Part shown: one piece after another, positions 28,199 to 37,518 of the stretch | Numbering within the stretch: the stretch's first letter is position 1 | Layout: every line of letters begins with the position of its first letter | NCBI RefSeq assembly: GCF_900115005.1 | Contig: NZ_FOUY01000006.1 | Span: 174,419-238,418 of the forward strand | Source: Pseudonocardia ammonioxydans | GTDB taxonomy: Bacteria > Actinomycetota > Actinomycetes > Mycobacteriales > Pseudonocardiaceae | DNA: 64,000 bases | Reading direction: 5' to 3' | Translations under genes and position numbers: made by a program | The notes under the pieces: generated by a model | What the model saw: the letters and a program-made list of their open reading frames with translations, nothing else | Told to the model about the DNA's origin: nothing | The model's database searches: none

Positions 28199-28693
28199 GT
28201 GACCACGGAGAACACACAGCTCGGCGCGATCGCCGAAGGGGCCGTCACGCTCATGGAGTTCCTGGGCGCGCCGGGGGCGGCGATCGCGTTCGCGCTCTAC
28301 GGCCTCGGAGCGTGGTGGGGGGCCGAACGGCTGCGGCGGATCGTCGACCGGATACCGCTGCTGGCCGTGTCGGACGTCGACCGGGCCCAGGCCTGGTTCG
28401 CCCGCCACGGGTCGACGGCCGTGTTCCTCGGACGGATGGTGCCGGTCGTCCGGAGCCTCATCTCGATCCCGGCGGGCATCGAACGGATGCCGCTGCTGCG
28501 CTTCGGCGTGCTCACCACGGCCGGCAGCGCGGTGTGGAACACGGTCTTCGTCCTGGCCGGGTACACCCTCGGGGAGAACTGGGGGCTCGTCGAGCAGTAC
28601 GCCGGCGTCGTCCAGAACCTCGTCGTCCTCGTGGGGGTCGTGGCGGCGGCCGGGTTCGTCGTGGCGCGCGTGCGGGGAAGAATGGCCTCATGA
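28199..28693 (+). CDS. DedA family membrane protein, internally shortened
   Basis: A 164-residue relative of DedA/VTT membrane proteins, which act in lipid carrier recycling and membrane homeostasis. The C-terminal half is typical: RAQAWFARHGSTAVFLGRM, then VPVVRSLISIPAGIERMP and LAGYTLGENWGLVEQYAG. However, the usual block after the opening (GAPGAAIAF, then normally a Pro-rich loop and two helical segments ending in ALYGLG) is missing. The text jumps straight to ALYGLGAWWG, so about 45 residues are absent in frame. GTG 28199 lies seven bases after a TAGCGT box (28186-28191), suggesting a leaderless mRNA. It overlaps the histidine kinase by ATGA. Confidence 0.82.
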   Translation: MTTENTQLGAIAEGAVTLMEFLGAPGAAIAFALYGLGAWWGAERLRRIVDRIPLLAVSDVDRAQAWFARHGSTAVFLGRMVPVVRSLISIPAGIERMPLLRFGVLTTAGSAVWNTVFVLAGYTLGENWGLVEQYAGVVQNLVVLVGVVAAAGFVVARVRGRMAS

Positions 28694-29844
28694 TCGTCGC
28701 AGCGCCGGGGCGGGCACCCGGCCGATCGTCCACCGGGGCGCTCGCCGCCCTGGCCGGTCGGCACCTGGCCGGGGCCGTGCTCGGCGCGCTGTCGCTGCCG
28801 GCCGTGCTGGTGGCGCTGGTGGCCGCACCGGTGTCCGCGGCCCCGGCGCTGACCGTGGCCGGGTGGGAGCGGCGGCGCCTGAGCTGGGTCGACCGCCGGC
28901 CGAGAGCCCACCTCCCGCACCGGAGCCGGTTGCCCCGGCTGCTGGCGGCCCGGGCCGCGCTCGGCCTCCTCACCGTCGGGGTGCTCGGGTTGCTCGGCGC
29001 CGGGCTCGTGGTCGCCGCGGGCACGCTCGCGGGCGCGGTGTCCGGCGGACCGGTCGCCGTGTTCGACGCCGGGCCGGGGCAGGTCACGTGGGCAACGATC
29101 GGCTGGTTCGCCCTGCCCGGCCTGCTCCTGCTGTTCCTGTCGATCAGCGGCCTGGGCGGGATCGGGTGGCTCGACCGGCACGCCTGGACCGCCCTCGCCC
29201 GCCCCAGCGCCGACGAGCTGGAACGACAGGTGTCCCGGCTGAACACGACCCTGGCCGACGTCGTCGAGGCCGTCGACACCGAGCGCCGACGGATCGAACG
29301 CGACCTCCACGACGGCGTCCAGCAACGCGTCGTCGCGCTGTCCATCCTGCTCGCCCGGGCCGAGCGCACCACCGATCCACAGGAGCAGCAGGAGCTCCGG
29401 GCCCGGGCCACCGCGGAGACCCGCGCCGTCCTCGCCGACCTGCGGGAGGTGACATGGCGGATCCACCCCGCCATGCTCGACCGCGACGGTCTGGTGACAG
29501 CGCTGGAGTCACTGCGCGACCGCACCCCCCGCCCGGTCCGGCTCGACACCCCGACCCGCGAACGGTTCGGCCACGCGACCGAGACCGCCGCCTACTTCGT
29601 CGCCAGCGAGGCGATCACCAACGTGATCAAGCATGCGCACGCCACGTCGATCGAGGTCGGGCTGCGACGGCGGGCCGACGACGTCGTTCTGACCGTGCGG
29701 GACGACGGACGGGGCGGGGCCGACCCGACCGGCCCCGGCCTGAGCGGCATGGCGGCGCGCGTCGCGGCCCGCGGCGGACGGCTGCGTGTCGACAGCCCTG
29801 CCGGCGGCCCCTCCACCGTCGAAGCGGAGATCCCGTGCGGATAG
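28690..29844 (+). CDS. Sensor histidine kinase (NarL/DesK-type, HisKA_3)
   Basis: A 384-residue membrane kinase. Two pairs of hydrophobic segments (about 25-60 and 85-165) form the sensor part with no large extracellular domain. The dimerisation helix has ERRRIERDLHDGVQQRVVAL, with the phosphorylated His near 205. The ATPase N-box EAITNVIKHAHA and the G-box DDGRGGAD follow. Its start overlaps the DedA-like stop (ATGA) and its end overlaps the response regulator by ten bases, so the three proteins are made together. A membrane-state signal is a reasonable guess from the DedA partner. Confidence 0.93.
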   Translation: MIVAAPGRAPGRSSTGALAALAGRHLAGAVLGALSLPAVLVALVAAPVSAAPALTVAGWERRRLSWVDRRPRAHLPHRSRLPRLLAARAALGLLTVGVLGLLGAGLVVAAGTLAGAVSGGPVAVFDAGPGQVTWATIGWFALPGLLLLFLSISGLGGIGWLDRHAWTALARPSADELERQVSRLNTTLADVVEAVDTERRRIERDLHDGVQQRVVALSILLARAERTTDPQEQQELRARATAETRAVLADLREVTWRIHPAMLDRDGLVTALESLRDRTPRPVRLDTPTRERFGHATETAAYFVASEAITNVIKHAHATSIEVGLRRRADDVVLTVRDDGRGGADPTGPGLSGMAARVAARGGRLRVDSPAGGPSTVEAEIPCG

Positions 29845-30482
29845 CCCTGGCCGAGGACTCGACGCTGCTCCGCGAGGGACTGGCGCAGCTGCTGACCGCC
29901 GAGGGACACGACGTCGTCCACAGTGTCGGCACGGCCGAGGACCTGCTGCGCTCGGTCGCCCGCGACGCGCCCGACCTGGCCGTCGTCGACGTCCGGATGC
30001 CACCCGACTACGTCGACGAGGGCATCCGGGCGGCGCTCCGGATCCGGCGCGAGCACCCACGGGTCGGCGTGCTGGTCCTGTCCCAGCACGTCGAACGGCG
30101 GCACACGGGTGAGCTGCTCGAGGGCACCGGCGGCATCGGCTACCTGCTGAAGGACCGGGTGTCCGAGATCGCCGGGTTCCTCGACGCGGTCGAGCGGGTC
30201 GGTAACGGCGGCACCGTGTTCGACCCCGAGGTCGTCCGCCGGCTCATCGCCGTCCGGAACGCGTCCGACACCCCGCTCGGCCGGCTGAGCGAGCGCGAGC
30301 TCGCCGTGCTGGGCCTGCTCGCGGAGGGACACAGCAACAACGCCGTCGCCGACCGGCTCCACGTCAGCCGCAGCGCCGTGGAGAAGCACATCAACACGAT
30401 CTTCGGCAAGCTGCGGATACCGGCCGATGCCGCCTACAACCGCCGGGTCCTGGCCATCCTGGAGTACCTCGGCACGGCGTGA
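29835..30482 (+). CDS. LuxR/NarL family response regulator
   Basis: A 215-residue regulator. The receiver domain has acidic residues ED near the N-terminus, the phospho-acceptor Asp near residue 52 in VVDVRMP, and the conserved Lys in YLLKDRV. The C-terminal LuxR helix-turn-helix reads LSERELAVLGLLAEG and SRSAVEKHINTIFGKL. It is the cognate partner of the upstream kinase, overlapping it by ten bases. Its targets are not visible here. Confidence 0.95.
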   Translation: MRIALAEDSTLLREGLAQLLTAEGHDVVHSVGTAEDLLRSVARDAPDLAVVDVRMPPDYVDEGIRAALRIRREHPRVGVLVLSQHVERRHTGELLEGTGGIGYLLKDRVSEIAGFLDAVERVGNGGTVFDPEVVRRLIAVRNASDTPLGRLSERELAVLGLLAEGHSNNAVADRLHVSRSAVEKHINTIFGKLRIPADAAYNRRVLAILEYLGTA

Positions 30483-30507
30483 GGTCACCGCCCGCGTATC
30501 CGGGCGT

Positions 30508-31710
30508 TCAGCCCAGGTAGGACGTGTCGTTGACCAGCCGCACCGAGGCGCCGCCGTCGGGGTAGAAGTCGGCGACGCTGGTGCACGCCAGGTCCAGGTG
30601 CATCCGGAACAGCACCTCGTCCCCGGCGCCGAGCGCCTCGCGCAGCAGCATCTTGATCGGCGTCACGTGGCTGACCACGATCACCGTCTCGCCGGGGAAC
30701 TCCTCGACGATCCGCTCGCGCTCGGCCCCGACCCGCGCGCCCACCGTGCGGAAGCTCTCCCCGCCCGGCGGCTCGACGTCGGCCGAGCCGAGCCAGCGCC
30801 CGTGCAGCTCGGCGTCGCGGCGGCGCGCCTCGGCGAAGGTCAGGCCCTCCCAGCCGCCGAAGTCGGTCTCGATCAGCCGGTCCCGGACCTGCAGCGCGGC
30901 GCCGGTCGTCTCGCTGACCGCGGCTGCGGTCTGCCGGGCCCGGCGCAACGGTGAGGACAGCACCGCCGCCGGTGTCACCCCCTGCTTGCGCAGCCGGGCG
31001 GCGATCGCGCGGGCGGCGGCGACGGCCTGGGCCTGCCCGGCCTCGGTCAGCTCCGGGTCGCCGTGCCCGGAGTAGCGGCGCTCGATCGACAGCGGCGTCT
31101 GGCCGTGCCGGAGCAGGATCATCCGCACCGGCGTGCCGACCTGGCCGGTCCAGGCCGCAGCCGTGGCCGCCGAGTCCGCCGGGGTCGCGGCCGAGGCGCC
31201 GGACGGCTCCGATCCTCCCGGGAGCTCCGTGACCTCGGAGTTCTCGGTGGGGGCGCTCGCGGGCTTCCGGTCCGGCCCGGCCGCCACCGCCGGATCGAGC
31301 GACGGGTTCGACTCGCCGTCCATCGCCCGGTTGGCGAGCTCGTCGGCGCGGGCGTTGTCCCGGCGCGGGATCCAGGTGAAGGAGACGGCGTCGAACTGCT
31401 TGACCAGGTCGCGGGCCTCGTCGGCGAGCAGCTGCAGCGGCGGGTGCTTGATCTTCCAGCGCCCGCTCATCTGCTCGACGACCAGCTTGGAGTCCATCCG
31501 GGCGTCGACCTCGGTGGCGCCCAGCTGCCGGGCCGCGGCCAGGCCGGCGATCAGCCCGCGGTACTCGGCGACGTTGTTGGTGGCGGTGCCCAGGCCGTCG
31601 TAGACCTCGGCCAGCACCTGGCGTGCGCCGGCGTCGAGCACGACCGCCCCGTAACCGGCCGGGCCCGGGTTGCCGCGCGACCCGCCGTCCGCCTCGACGA
31701 CCAGCTTCAC
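30508..31710 (-). CDS. Bifunctional ribonuclease H / acid phosphatase
   Basis: A 400-residue two-domain protein matching mycobacterial Rv2228c. The N-terminal RNase HI domain has the acidic residues in VEADGGSRGNPGPAGYG, AEYRGL, ARMDSKLVV and RADELAN. A Ser/Ala/Pro linker of about 60 residues leads to a histidine phosphatase domain with LLRHGQTPLSIERRYSG and SHVTPIKM. The phosphatase half resembles alpha-ribazole phosphatase (CobC), fitting the cobalamin-like neighbour. GTG 31710 overlaps the stop of the zinc-ribbon gene (GTGA). It is the last gene of a four-gene coupled operon. Confidence 0.95.
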   Translation of the reverse strand: MKLVVEADGGSRGNPGPAGYGAVVLDAGARQVLAEVYDGLGTATNNVAEYRGLIAGLAAARQLGATEVDARMDSKLVVEQMSGRWKIKHPPLQLLADEARDLVKQFDAVSFTWIPRRDNARADELANRAMDGESNPSLDPAVAAGPDRKPASAPTENSEVTELPGGSEPSGASAATPADSAATAAAWTGQVGTPVRMILLRHGQTPLSIERRYSGHGDPELTEAGQAQAVAAARAIAARLRKQGVTPAAVLSSPLRRARQTAAAVSETTGAALQVRDRLIETDFGGWEGLTFAEARRRDAELHGRWLGSADVEPPGGESFRTVGARVGAERERIVEEFPGETVIVVSHVTPIKMLLREALGAGDEVLFRMHLDLACTSVADFYPDGGASVRLVNDTSYLG

Positions 31711-32432
31711 TTGCCACGCACCAGGATCGCCCCGCACTCCTCGCAGTGCACCACGTCGTCGTCGCCGGCCGAGCGGACCTGGCCGAGGAACGTGCGGTCC
31801 AGCTCGAGCCGGCACGCTCCGCACCGTGACTCGCGCAGCGCGCCGGCCGCCACCTGCCCGCGTCCGCGGATCCGCTCGTAGTCGGCCAGCAGCTCCGCCG
31901 GCAGCACCTCGACCAGCTCCGCCCGCGCCCGCTCCCGGCCGGTCCGCGAGGCGTCCAGGTCGGCCTCGGCGCCGTCGCGCCGGCCGGTCACCTCGACGAC
32001 CTGCTCCTCGGCGCTCGCCAGCTCCGCGCGGGCGTGGTCGAGCTCGGCGCCGACGGCCTCGCGCTCCTCCATGATCCCGAGCTGCTCCTCCTCCAGCACG
32101 CCCTGCCGGCGGGCCAGGGTGTCGAGCTCGTGCTGCAGCTCGCTCGCCTGCTTGGCCCCGATCCCGGAGCCGGCCAGCATCGCGTGGTCGCGCTCGGCAC
32201 GCGTCCGCACGCCGTCGACGTCGCGTTCCAGCCGGGCGATGTCGCGGTCCAGGTCACCGGCGCGGGTCTCGGCACGGACGACGGCGTCGTGCGCGTCGCG
32301 CACCCGCTGCTCGGCCTCGGTGAGCTGCTGGTGCTCGGGCAGGTTCTTGCTCTGGTGGGCGAGCCGGCCGAGCTCGGTGTCCACCTCGGCCAGCTGGAGC
32401 AGCTTCGCCTGAGTCGTGGGGTCGGCCTTCAT
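31707..32432 (-). CDS. Coiled-coil zinc-ribbon protein (Rv2229c/CT398-like)
   Basis: A 241-residue protein. A long antiparallel coiled coil (about 10-180, rich in Glu, Arg, Ala and Leu heptads) is followed by a C4 zinc ribbon: CGAC about residue 207 and CEEC near 230. Relatives (CT398, Rv2229c) have been linked to sigma-54 or flagellar factors in other phyla, but the role in actinobacteria is not settled. It is coupled to Nif3-like upstream (ATGA) and RNase H/phosphatase downstream (GTGA). Confidence 0.9.
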   Translation of the reverse strand: MKADPTTQAKLLQLAEVDTELGRLAHQSKNLPEHQQLTEAEQRVRDAHDAVVRAETRAGDLDRDIARLERDVDGVRTRAERDHAMLAGSGIGAKQASELQHELDTLARRQGVLEEEQLGIMEEREAVGAELDHARAELASAEEQVVEVTGRRDGAEADLDASRTGRERARAELVEVLPAELLADYERIRGRGQVAAGALRESRCGACRLELDRTFLGQVRSAGDDDVVHCEECGAILVRGK

Positions 32433-33607
32433 GAACTCGCCTCCGGGTCGGGTGAGGGGGCTGCGGTGGTCCAGGGGTCGGTGCGGCGCCCGGACACGGA
32501 CACCGCGACGCTACCGCCGAGCGCCGCGCGCACCACGTCGGCTGCCTGCCCGCACCACGGCCACTCCGACGCCCAGTGCGCGACGTCGACGAGCGCCGGT
32601 ACCGGCCCGTCCGGGCCCGTCCCGGCCAGCGCGTGCTCGACGGCCGGGTGGTGGCGCAGGTCCGCGGTCACGTAGGCGTCGACACCGGCCCGCGCCGCGG
32701 CCCCCAGCGCCGAGTCGCCCGCTCCCCCGCACACCGCGACGCGGCGGATCTCGCGCTCCGGGTCGCCGGCGCCGCGCACGCCCCACGCGGTCGCGGGCAG
32801 TGACCGCGCCACGCGCCGGGTGAACGCGGAGAACGGTTCCGGGGCGGGCAGCACCCCGGTCCGGCCGAGCCCGCGCGCCGAGGGCAGCGGCGCCATCTCC
32901 AGCAGGTCGAACGCGGGTTCCTCGTACGGGTGCGCGGCCCGCAGGGCGGCGACGACCGCGCGCCGCCGCGCCCGCGGCAGCACCATCTCCAGGCGGGTCT
33001 CGGCGACCCGCTCCAGCTTCCCGACCTCGCCGATCGCCGGGGCGGCGCCGTCGAGCGGGAGGAACTGGCCGGTGCCCGCGGTGGCGAACGAGCAGTGCGA
33101 GTAGTTGCCGACGTGCCCGGCCCCGGCCTGCGCCAGCGCGGCGTGCACCTGCGCGATCGCCGGGCCGACCGGTACGAAGGTGACGATCTTGTCCAGCGCC
33201 GGGGCGGGGTCGGGCTCCAGCGGCCCGTCGACCTCGAGACCCAGCGCGCCGGCCAGCGCGTCGGAGACACCGGGGTCGGCGACGTCGGCGTTGGTGTGCG
33301 CGGTGAACAGCCCGACCCCGGCCCGGATCAGCCGGTGCAGCAGCGCCCCCTTCGGGGTGTCGGCGCCGACACCGTGCACCCCGCGCAGCAGCAGCGGATG
33401 GTGGGTGACGAGCAGCTGGGCCCCCGTCGCGATCGCCTCGTCGACCGTCTCCGGGGTGGGGTCGACGGCGAACAGGACCTTCTCCACCGGGTCGGCGGGG
33501 TCACCGCAGACCAGCCCGACGGCGTCCCACTCCATCGCGTACCCCGGCGGGTACGCGGCCTCCAGCGCGTCGACGACGTCGCGCAGGGTGCTCACCTGCG
33601 GACTCAT
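32429..33607 (-). CDS. Nif3-like dinuclear metal centre protein
   Basis: A 392-residue member of the NIF3/DUF34 family (Rv2230c homologue). Metal-binding signatures are THHPLL near 68, [17 protein letters not shown] near 103, and the C-terminal VAHWASEW. The central PII-like insertion found in longer members is present ([13 protein letters not shown]). NIF3 proteins form hexamers with two metals per subunit, and the biochemical role remains unclear, with GTP cyclohydrolase-like activities proposed. ATG 33607 overlaps the stop of the cobC-like gene (ATGA). Confidence 0.93.
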   Translation of the reverse strand: MSPQVSTLRDVVDALEAAYPPGYAMEWDAVGLVCGDPADPVEKVLFAVDPTPETVDEAIATGAQLLVTHHPLLLRGVHGVGADTPKGALLHRLIRAGVGLFTAHTNADVADPGVSDALAGALGLEVDGPLEPDPAPALDKIVTFVPVGPAIAQVHAALAQAGAGHVGNYSHCSFATAGTGQFLPLDGAAPAIGEVGKLERVAETRLEMVLPRARRRAVVAALRAAHPYEEPAFDLLEMAPLPSARGLGRTGVLPAPEPFSAFTRRVARSLPATAWGVRGAGDPEREIRRVAVCGGAGDSALGAAARAGVDAYVTADLRHHPAVEHALAGTGPDGPVPALVDVAHWASEWPWCGQAADVVRAALGGSVAVSVSGRRTDPWTTAAPSPDPEASS

Positions 33608-34701
33608 GCCGGCACCACCAGCGCGCGCAGGGCGGCGTCGAGCTCGTCGACCAGCCGACGGGCGAGCTCCGGCGGGCGCACCGCGACCCGCACGTGGTCG
33701 GGGCCGAGACCGGGGAAGGTGTCCCCCCGGCGGATCGCGATACCGGCCTCGCGCAGCCGCTGCCGCACCCCGTGCCCGGTGCCGTCGGGCAGGTGCAGCA
33801 GCAGGAACGGCGCGTGGCTCGGCTGGACGGCGACGCCCTCGATACCGGCCAGCGCCGCGGCCATCGACACCCGGTGCGCGGACAGCTCGCGGGCCTTCTG
33901 GTCGCCCGCGGAGAGCGCCTCCGGCTCGCAGCAGGCCACAATCGCCTCGAGCGCGGGCGTCGACACCGGCCACGGCGGGCGCGGGGCGGCCAGGCGTGCC
34001 AGCAGCTCCGGTGCACCCAGCGCGTAGCCGGCCCGCAGCCCGGCCAGCGCCCACGTCTTGGTCAGCGACCGGAACACCAGCAGGCCCTCGGTCCCGGCGT
34101 CGCCGGCGAGGCTCTCCGGCTCCCCCGGCACCGCGTCGGCGAAGGCCTCGTCGACGAGCAGCACCCGGCCGGGCCGGGCGAGCGCGCGGACGTCGTCGGC
34201 CGGGTGCAGCACGCCGGTGGGGTTGGTCGGGTTCCCGACGACGACGAGGTCGGCCTCGGCCGGTACGGCCCGCGGGTCGAGCGCGTGGCCGTCGGCCGGG
34301 TCGGTGAGGACCCGGGCGACCGGCACCCCGGCCGCGCGCAGGACGGCCTCCGGCTCGGTGAACCCGGGGTGCACGACGGCGGCCAGGCGCGGGCGCAGCG
34401 CCGGGAGCAGCGCGAACCCCTCGGCGCTGCCGGCCAGCGGCAGCACCTCGTCGGGGGCCCGGCCGTGCCGGGTGGCGACGGTCCCGCGGGCGTGCGCGTC
34501 GTGCTCGGCGCGCGGGTAGCGGCCCAGCCCGTCCAGGGTGGCGGCGATGCGGTCGCGCAACCACGGCGGCGGGCCGTCGCCGATCACGTTGACCGCGAAG
34601 TCGACGAGGCCGTCGGACGCCTCGGCGTCACCGTGGTGGCGCAGATCGTGGACGCCCGCGTCACCGGGCCCGCGACCGGCCGTGGGGTGATCGAACGGCA
34701 T
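33604..34701 (-). CDS. cobC: PLP-dependent aminotransferase-like protein (Rv2231c family, CobC/CobD-like)
   Basis: A 365-residue fold-type I PLP enzyme. [10 protein letters not shown] is the pyridine-binding loop, DEAFAD contacts the cofactor nitrogen, and the Schiff-base lysine lies in SLTKTWAL. The closest described group is L-threonine-O-3-phosphate decarboxylase of cobalamin synthesis, and mycobacteria annotate the homologue as CobC. No other cobalamin genes are nearby, so a histidinol-phosphate-like transamination is an alternative. It is the first gene of the four-gene block and divergent from ptpA. Confidence 0.85.
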   Translation of the reverse strand: MPFDHPTAGRGPGDAGVHDLRHHGDAEASDGLVDFAVNVIGDGPPPWLRDRIAATLDGLGRYPRAEHDAHARGTVATRHGRAPDEVLPLAGSAEGFALLPALRPRLAAVVHPGFTEPEAVLRAAGVPVARVLTDPADGHALDPRAVPAEADLVVVGNPTNPTGVLHPADDVRALARPGRVLLVDEAFADAVPGEPESLAGDAGTEGLLVFRSLTKTWALAGLRAGYALGAPELLARLAAPRPPWPVSTPALEAIVACCEPEALSAGDQKARELSAHRVSMAAALAGIEGVAVQPSHAPFLLLHLPDGTGHGVRQRLREAGIAIRRGDTFPGLGPDHVRVAVRPPELARRLVDELDAALRALVVPA

Positions 34702-34861
34702 CCGGACACCCTACGGCGAACCCTGTGCAGGCTCCGGCCCCACCCGAACCGGGCGGGCGGGACGGACGGGCACGGGCGGGTCGGCCCGGCACCGCCGGAT
34801 GGGGGACACTGGTCGGGGTCAGCGTCGACGCCCGTACCCGCGCTCCCCGGGAGGGATCAAC

Positions 34862-35320
34862 GTGAACGTCGTGTTCGTCTGCAGCGGCAACATCTGCCGC
34901 TCCCCGATCGCCGAGAAGATGCTCGCCGCCGAGATCGCGGACATCGGTCTCGGGGACCGGGTCCGGGTGGCGAGTGCCGGCACCGGCCACTGGCACATCG
35001 GCGACCCGATGGACACCCGCGCCGCCGAGGTGCTCGTCGCGAACGGCTACGCCGTGGAGCACAGCGCCCGCCAGGTCGACGCCGAGATCCTCGCCGCCGA
35101 CCTGCTCATCGCGCTCGACGAGGGCCACCTGCGGTCGCTGGAGCGCTCGGTCCCGGACCCGAAGCGGGTGCGGCTGCTGCGCTCGTTCGACCCGGCCGCG
35201 CCCGAGGGCGCCGAGGTCCCCGACCCGTACTACGGCGGCCCCGACGGTTTCACCGAGGTCTACGAGATGATCGACGCGGCGCTGCCCGGCCTGGTCGAGT
35301 ACGTCAAGCGGCACGCCTGA
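34862..35320 (+). CDS. ptpA: Low molecular weight protein tyrosine phosphatase PtpA-like
   Basis: A 152-residue phosphatase. The P-loop CSGNICRSP (CX5R) is at residues 7-15 and the general-acid loop is VPDPYYGG near 122. These fix it as an active low-molecular-weight Tyr phosphatase. Mycobacterial PtpA is secreted and acts on host proteins, while in free-living actinobacteria the family affects antibiotic production or exopolysaccharide. GTG 34862 has GGGAGGG nine bases ahead. It is in the mycobacterial order relative to the cobC-like block, and the fructosamine kinase follows after 12 bases. Confidence 0.95.
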   Translation: MNVVFVCSGNICRSPIAEKMLAAEIADIGLGDRVRVASAGTGHWHIGDPMDTRAAEVLVANGYAVEHSARQVDAEILAADLLIALDEGHLRSLERSVPDPKRVRLLRSFDPAAPEGAEVPDPYYGGPDGFTEVYEMIDAALPGLVEYVKRHA

Positions 35321-35332
35321 GCCGGGTGCCCC

Positions 35333-36190
35333 GTGACGCGCTGCACGCCCGCTGACGTCGAGCGGCTCACCGGCCGCACCGTCGTCGCCGAGCTCGGCGG
35401 GCACCCGCCGTGCTTCGAGCTGGACGGCGGCGCGACCGTCGTCGTGAAGGACGGCTCCGGCGACCCGGGGTCGATCCCGGCCGAGGCGGCCGGGCTGCGC
35501 TGGCTGGCCGTGCCGGGCGGGCCCGCGGTCCCGCCGGTGTTCGGCCACGACCACGACCTGCTCGTCAGCGGGCACGTCACGTCCGGAGGGCCCACCGCGG
35601 CGGCCGCGGAGGACCTCGGGCGGCGGCTGGCCGCCCTGCACGCCGCCGGCGCCGATGCGTTCGGTGCCGCGCCGCCGGGCGGACCGGAGCAGGCCTGGAT
35701 CGGGCACACCGGCATGCGCAACACCCCGCACGACGGCCCGTGGGGTGCCTGGTTCGCCGCCGACCGGGTGCTGCCCTACCTGCGCACCGCCCGCGACCGC
35801 GGCGATCTCTCCACCGGCGACGCCGCGCTGGTCGAGCGGGTGTGCGACCGGATCGGCGAGCTCGCCGGACCCGACGAGCCGCCCGCCCGGCTGCACGGCG
35901 ACCTGTGGTCGGGCAACGTGCTGTGGGCCGCGGACGGTGCGGCCCGGCTGATCGACCCGGCCGCGCACGGCGGGCACCGCGAGTCCGACCTGGCGATGCT
36001 CGCCCTGTTCGGGCTGCCGCACCTCGACACCGTGCTGGCGGCCTACGACGAGGCCGCCCCGCTCGCCGACGGGTGGACGGAGCGGGTCCCGCTGCACCAG
36101 CTGTTCCCGCTGCTGGTGCACACGGTCCTGTTCGGCGGTGGGTACGCCCGTCGAGCCGTCCTGGCTTGTGAGTGGTTGTCGCGGCTCTGA
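35333..36190 (+). CDS. Fructosamine kinase family protein
   Basis: A 285-residue kinase of the FN3K/ketosamine-3-kinase family, which phosphorylates ketoamines on glycated proteins or small amines so that they fall apart. Motifs are LHGDLWSGNVLW (catalytic loop) and LIDPAAHGGHRESDLAML (metal-binding loop). The last residues CEWLSRL and the TGA stop are encoded inside the left arm and loop of a dispersed palindrome, so the C-terminus has been supplied by that element. It follows ptpA by 12 bases and is probably co-transcribed. Confidence 0.9.
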   Translation: MTRCTPADVERLTGRTVVAELGGHPPCFELDGGATVVVKDGSGDPGSIPAEAAGLRWLAVPGGPAVPPVFGHDHDLLVSGHVTSGGPTAAAAEDLGRRLAALHAAGADAFGAAPPGGPEQAWIGHTGMRNTPHDGPWGAWFAADRVLPYLRTARDRGDLSTGDAALVERVCDRIGELAGPDEPPARLHGDLWSGNVLWAADGAARLIDPAAHGGHRESDLAMLALFGLPHLDTVLAAYDEAAPLADGWTERVPLHQLFPLLVHTVLFGGGYARRAVLACEWLSRL

Positions 36191-36207
36191 CCGCGACAAC
36201 CACTCAC
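36168..36207. repeat. Dispersed palindrome copy A
   Basis: A perfect 17-bp stem (GTGAGTGGTTGTCGCGG and its complement) with loop CTCTGA. The loop contains the TGA stop of the fructosamine kinase. It ends four bases before the stop of the convergent methyltransferase, so it can terminate both. It belongs to a family with the copies at 48121 and 63350. The variable pair here is G:C. Confidence 0.9.
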
Positions 36208-36211
36208 GGGG

Positions 36212-37489
36212 TCAGTAGGCCCCGTGCGCGCCCCGCAGCGGGAAGTCCGAGCGCTTGTCGTCGTGCAGCTTCACACCCAGCACCTGGTGCAGCTGGATGT
36301 TGTTCAGCTCGAACCCGAGCCGGCAGGCGGCCATGTACAGCCGCCACACCCGGGCCCGGCCGATCCCGACCTCGGCCACCGCGTCGGTCCAGTTCCGCTC
36401 CAGGTTGGCGCCCCAGTCCCGCAGCGTGAGCGCGTAGTGCTCGCGCAGGTTCTCCTCGTGCCGGATCTCGAAGCCGGCCTCGTTCATCGCGGTCACCAGC
36501 GTGCCGACCGGCTCCAGCTCGCCGTCCGGGAAGACGTAGCGGCGGATGAACGGGTCGGTGTTGCGGTGGTCGGGCTTGTACGGCTGGGTGATGCAGTGGT
36601 TCAGCATCCGCCCGCCCGGGCGCAGCTTGGCCTGCATCGCCCGGAAGTACGAGCCGATGTTGGCCTTGCCGATGTGCTCGGTGAGCCCGATCGAGGACAC
36701 CGCGTCGTAGACGCCGTCGGGCACGTCGCGGTAGTCGAGGTGGCGCACCTCGGCCAGGTGGGCGAGGCCCTCCCGCTCGATCGCGGCCTGCCCCCACTGC
36801 GCCTGCTCACGCGACAGCGTGACGCCGAGCGCCCGCACCCCGTGCTCGGCGGCGGCGTGGCGCACCATCCCGCCCCAGCCGCAGCCGACGTCGAGCAGCC
36901 GCATCCCGGGCTCCAGGTCGAGCTTGGTCGCGACGATCTCGTACTTGTTCGCCTGCGCCTTCTCCAGCGACGCGTCGGCGTCCGGGTAGGCGGCGCAGGT
37001 GTAGGTCATCGACTCGCCGAGCACGAACTCGTAGAACCGGTTGGAGACGTCGTAGTGGTGCGAGATCGCCTGCGAGTCCCGGTTCTTCGAGTGCAGCAGC
37101 CCCTTGGGCCGCGCCTCCAGGTCCGGCGGCGGCATCCGGTGCTCGCGCCAGTACGGCAGCAGCTGCCGGACCAGCTTGAGCTGGTCGCGGCGCGGGATCG
37201 AGTGCAGCGTGACGTCGGCCATCGCGCGCAGCGCGGTGTAGAGGTCGCCCTCGACGTCGAGCTCCTCGGTCACGTACGCCCGGGCCAGGCCGAGCGACCC
37301 GGGCGCGCTCACCAGCCGGGCCAGCGCCCGCGGCGATCTGATGTGCAGCGTCACCGGGGCGTCGGGCGGACCGGTCGTCGACCCGTCGAACGCCTCCACC
37401 CGCAGCGACGGCGCCCGGCCGATCACCCGGGACAGGATCCCCGCCACCGGTTCGGTCGTCGTCGGTCCCCGTTCCAGCACTCCCGTCAT
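36212..37489 (-). CDS. tmsB: SAM-dependent fatty acid methyltransferase, TmsB/CFA synthase-like
   Basis: A 425-residue methyltransferase of the cyclopropane-fatty-acyl-phospholipid synthase family. The SAM site LDVGCGWGGM lies near 198, SHHYDVSNRFYEFVLG and SMTYTCAAYP are family hallmarks, and SIGLTEHIG contains the bicarbonate/substrate Glu-His pair. It follows a FAD oxidoreductase of the TmsA type. That pair makes 10-methyl fatty acids (tuberculostearic acid) from oleoyl phospholipid, so TmsB rather than a cyclopropane synthase is inferred. ATG 37489 has a strong purine-rich site (GGAGGAGGGGAG) ahead. Confidence 0.88.
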   Translation of the reverse strand: MTGVLERGPTTTEPVAGILSRVIGRAPSLRVEAFDGSTTGPPDAPVTLHIRSPRALARLVSAPGSLGLARAYVTEELDVEGDLYTALRAMADVTLHSIPRRDQLKLVRQLLPYWREHRMPPPDLEARPKGLLHSKNRDSQAISHHYDVSNRFYEFVLGESMTYTCAAYPDADASLEKAQANKYEIVATKLDLEPGMRLLDVGCGWGGMVRHAAAEHGVRALGVTLSREQAQWGQAAIEREGLAHLAEVRHLDYRDVPDGVYDAVSSIGLTEHIGKANIGSYFRAMQAKLRPGGRMLNHCITQPYKPDHRNTDPFIRRYVFPDGELEPVGTLVTAMNEAGFEIRHEENLREHYALTLRDWGANLERNWTDAVAEVGIGRARVWRLYMAACRLGFELNNIQLHQVLGVKLHDDKRSDFPLRGAHGAY

Positions 37490-37518
37490 CACCGAACTCC
37501 CCTCCTCCGGACCGCCTC

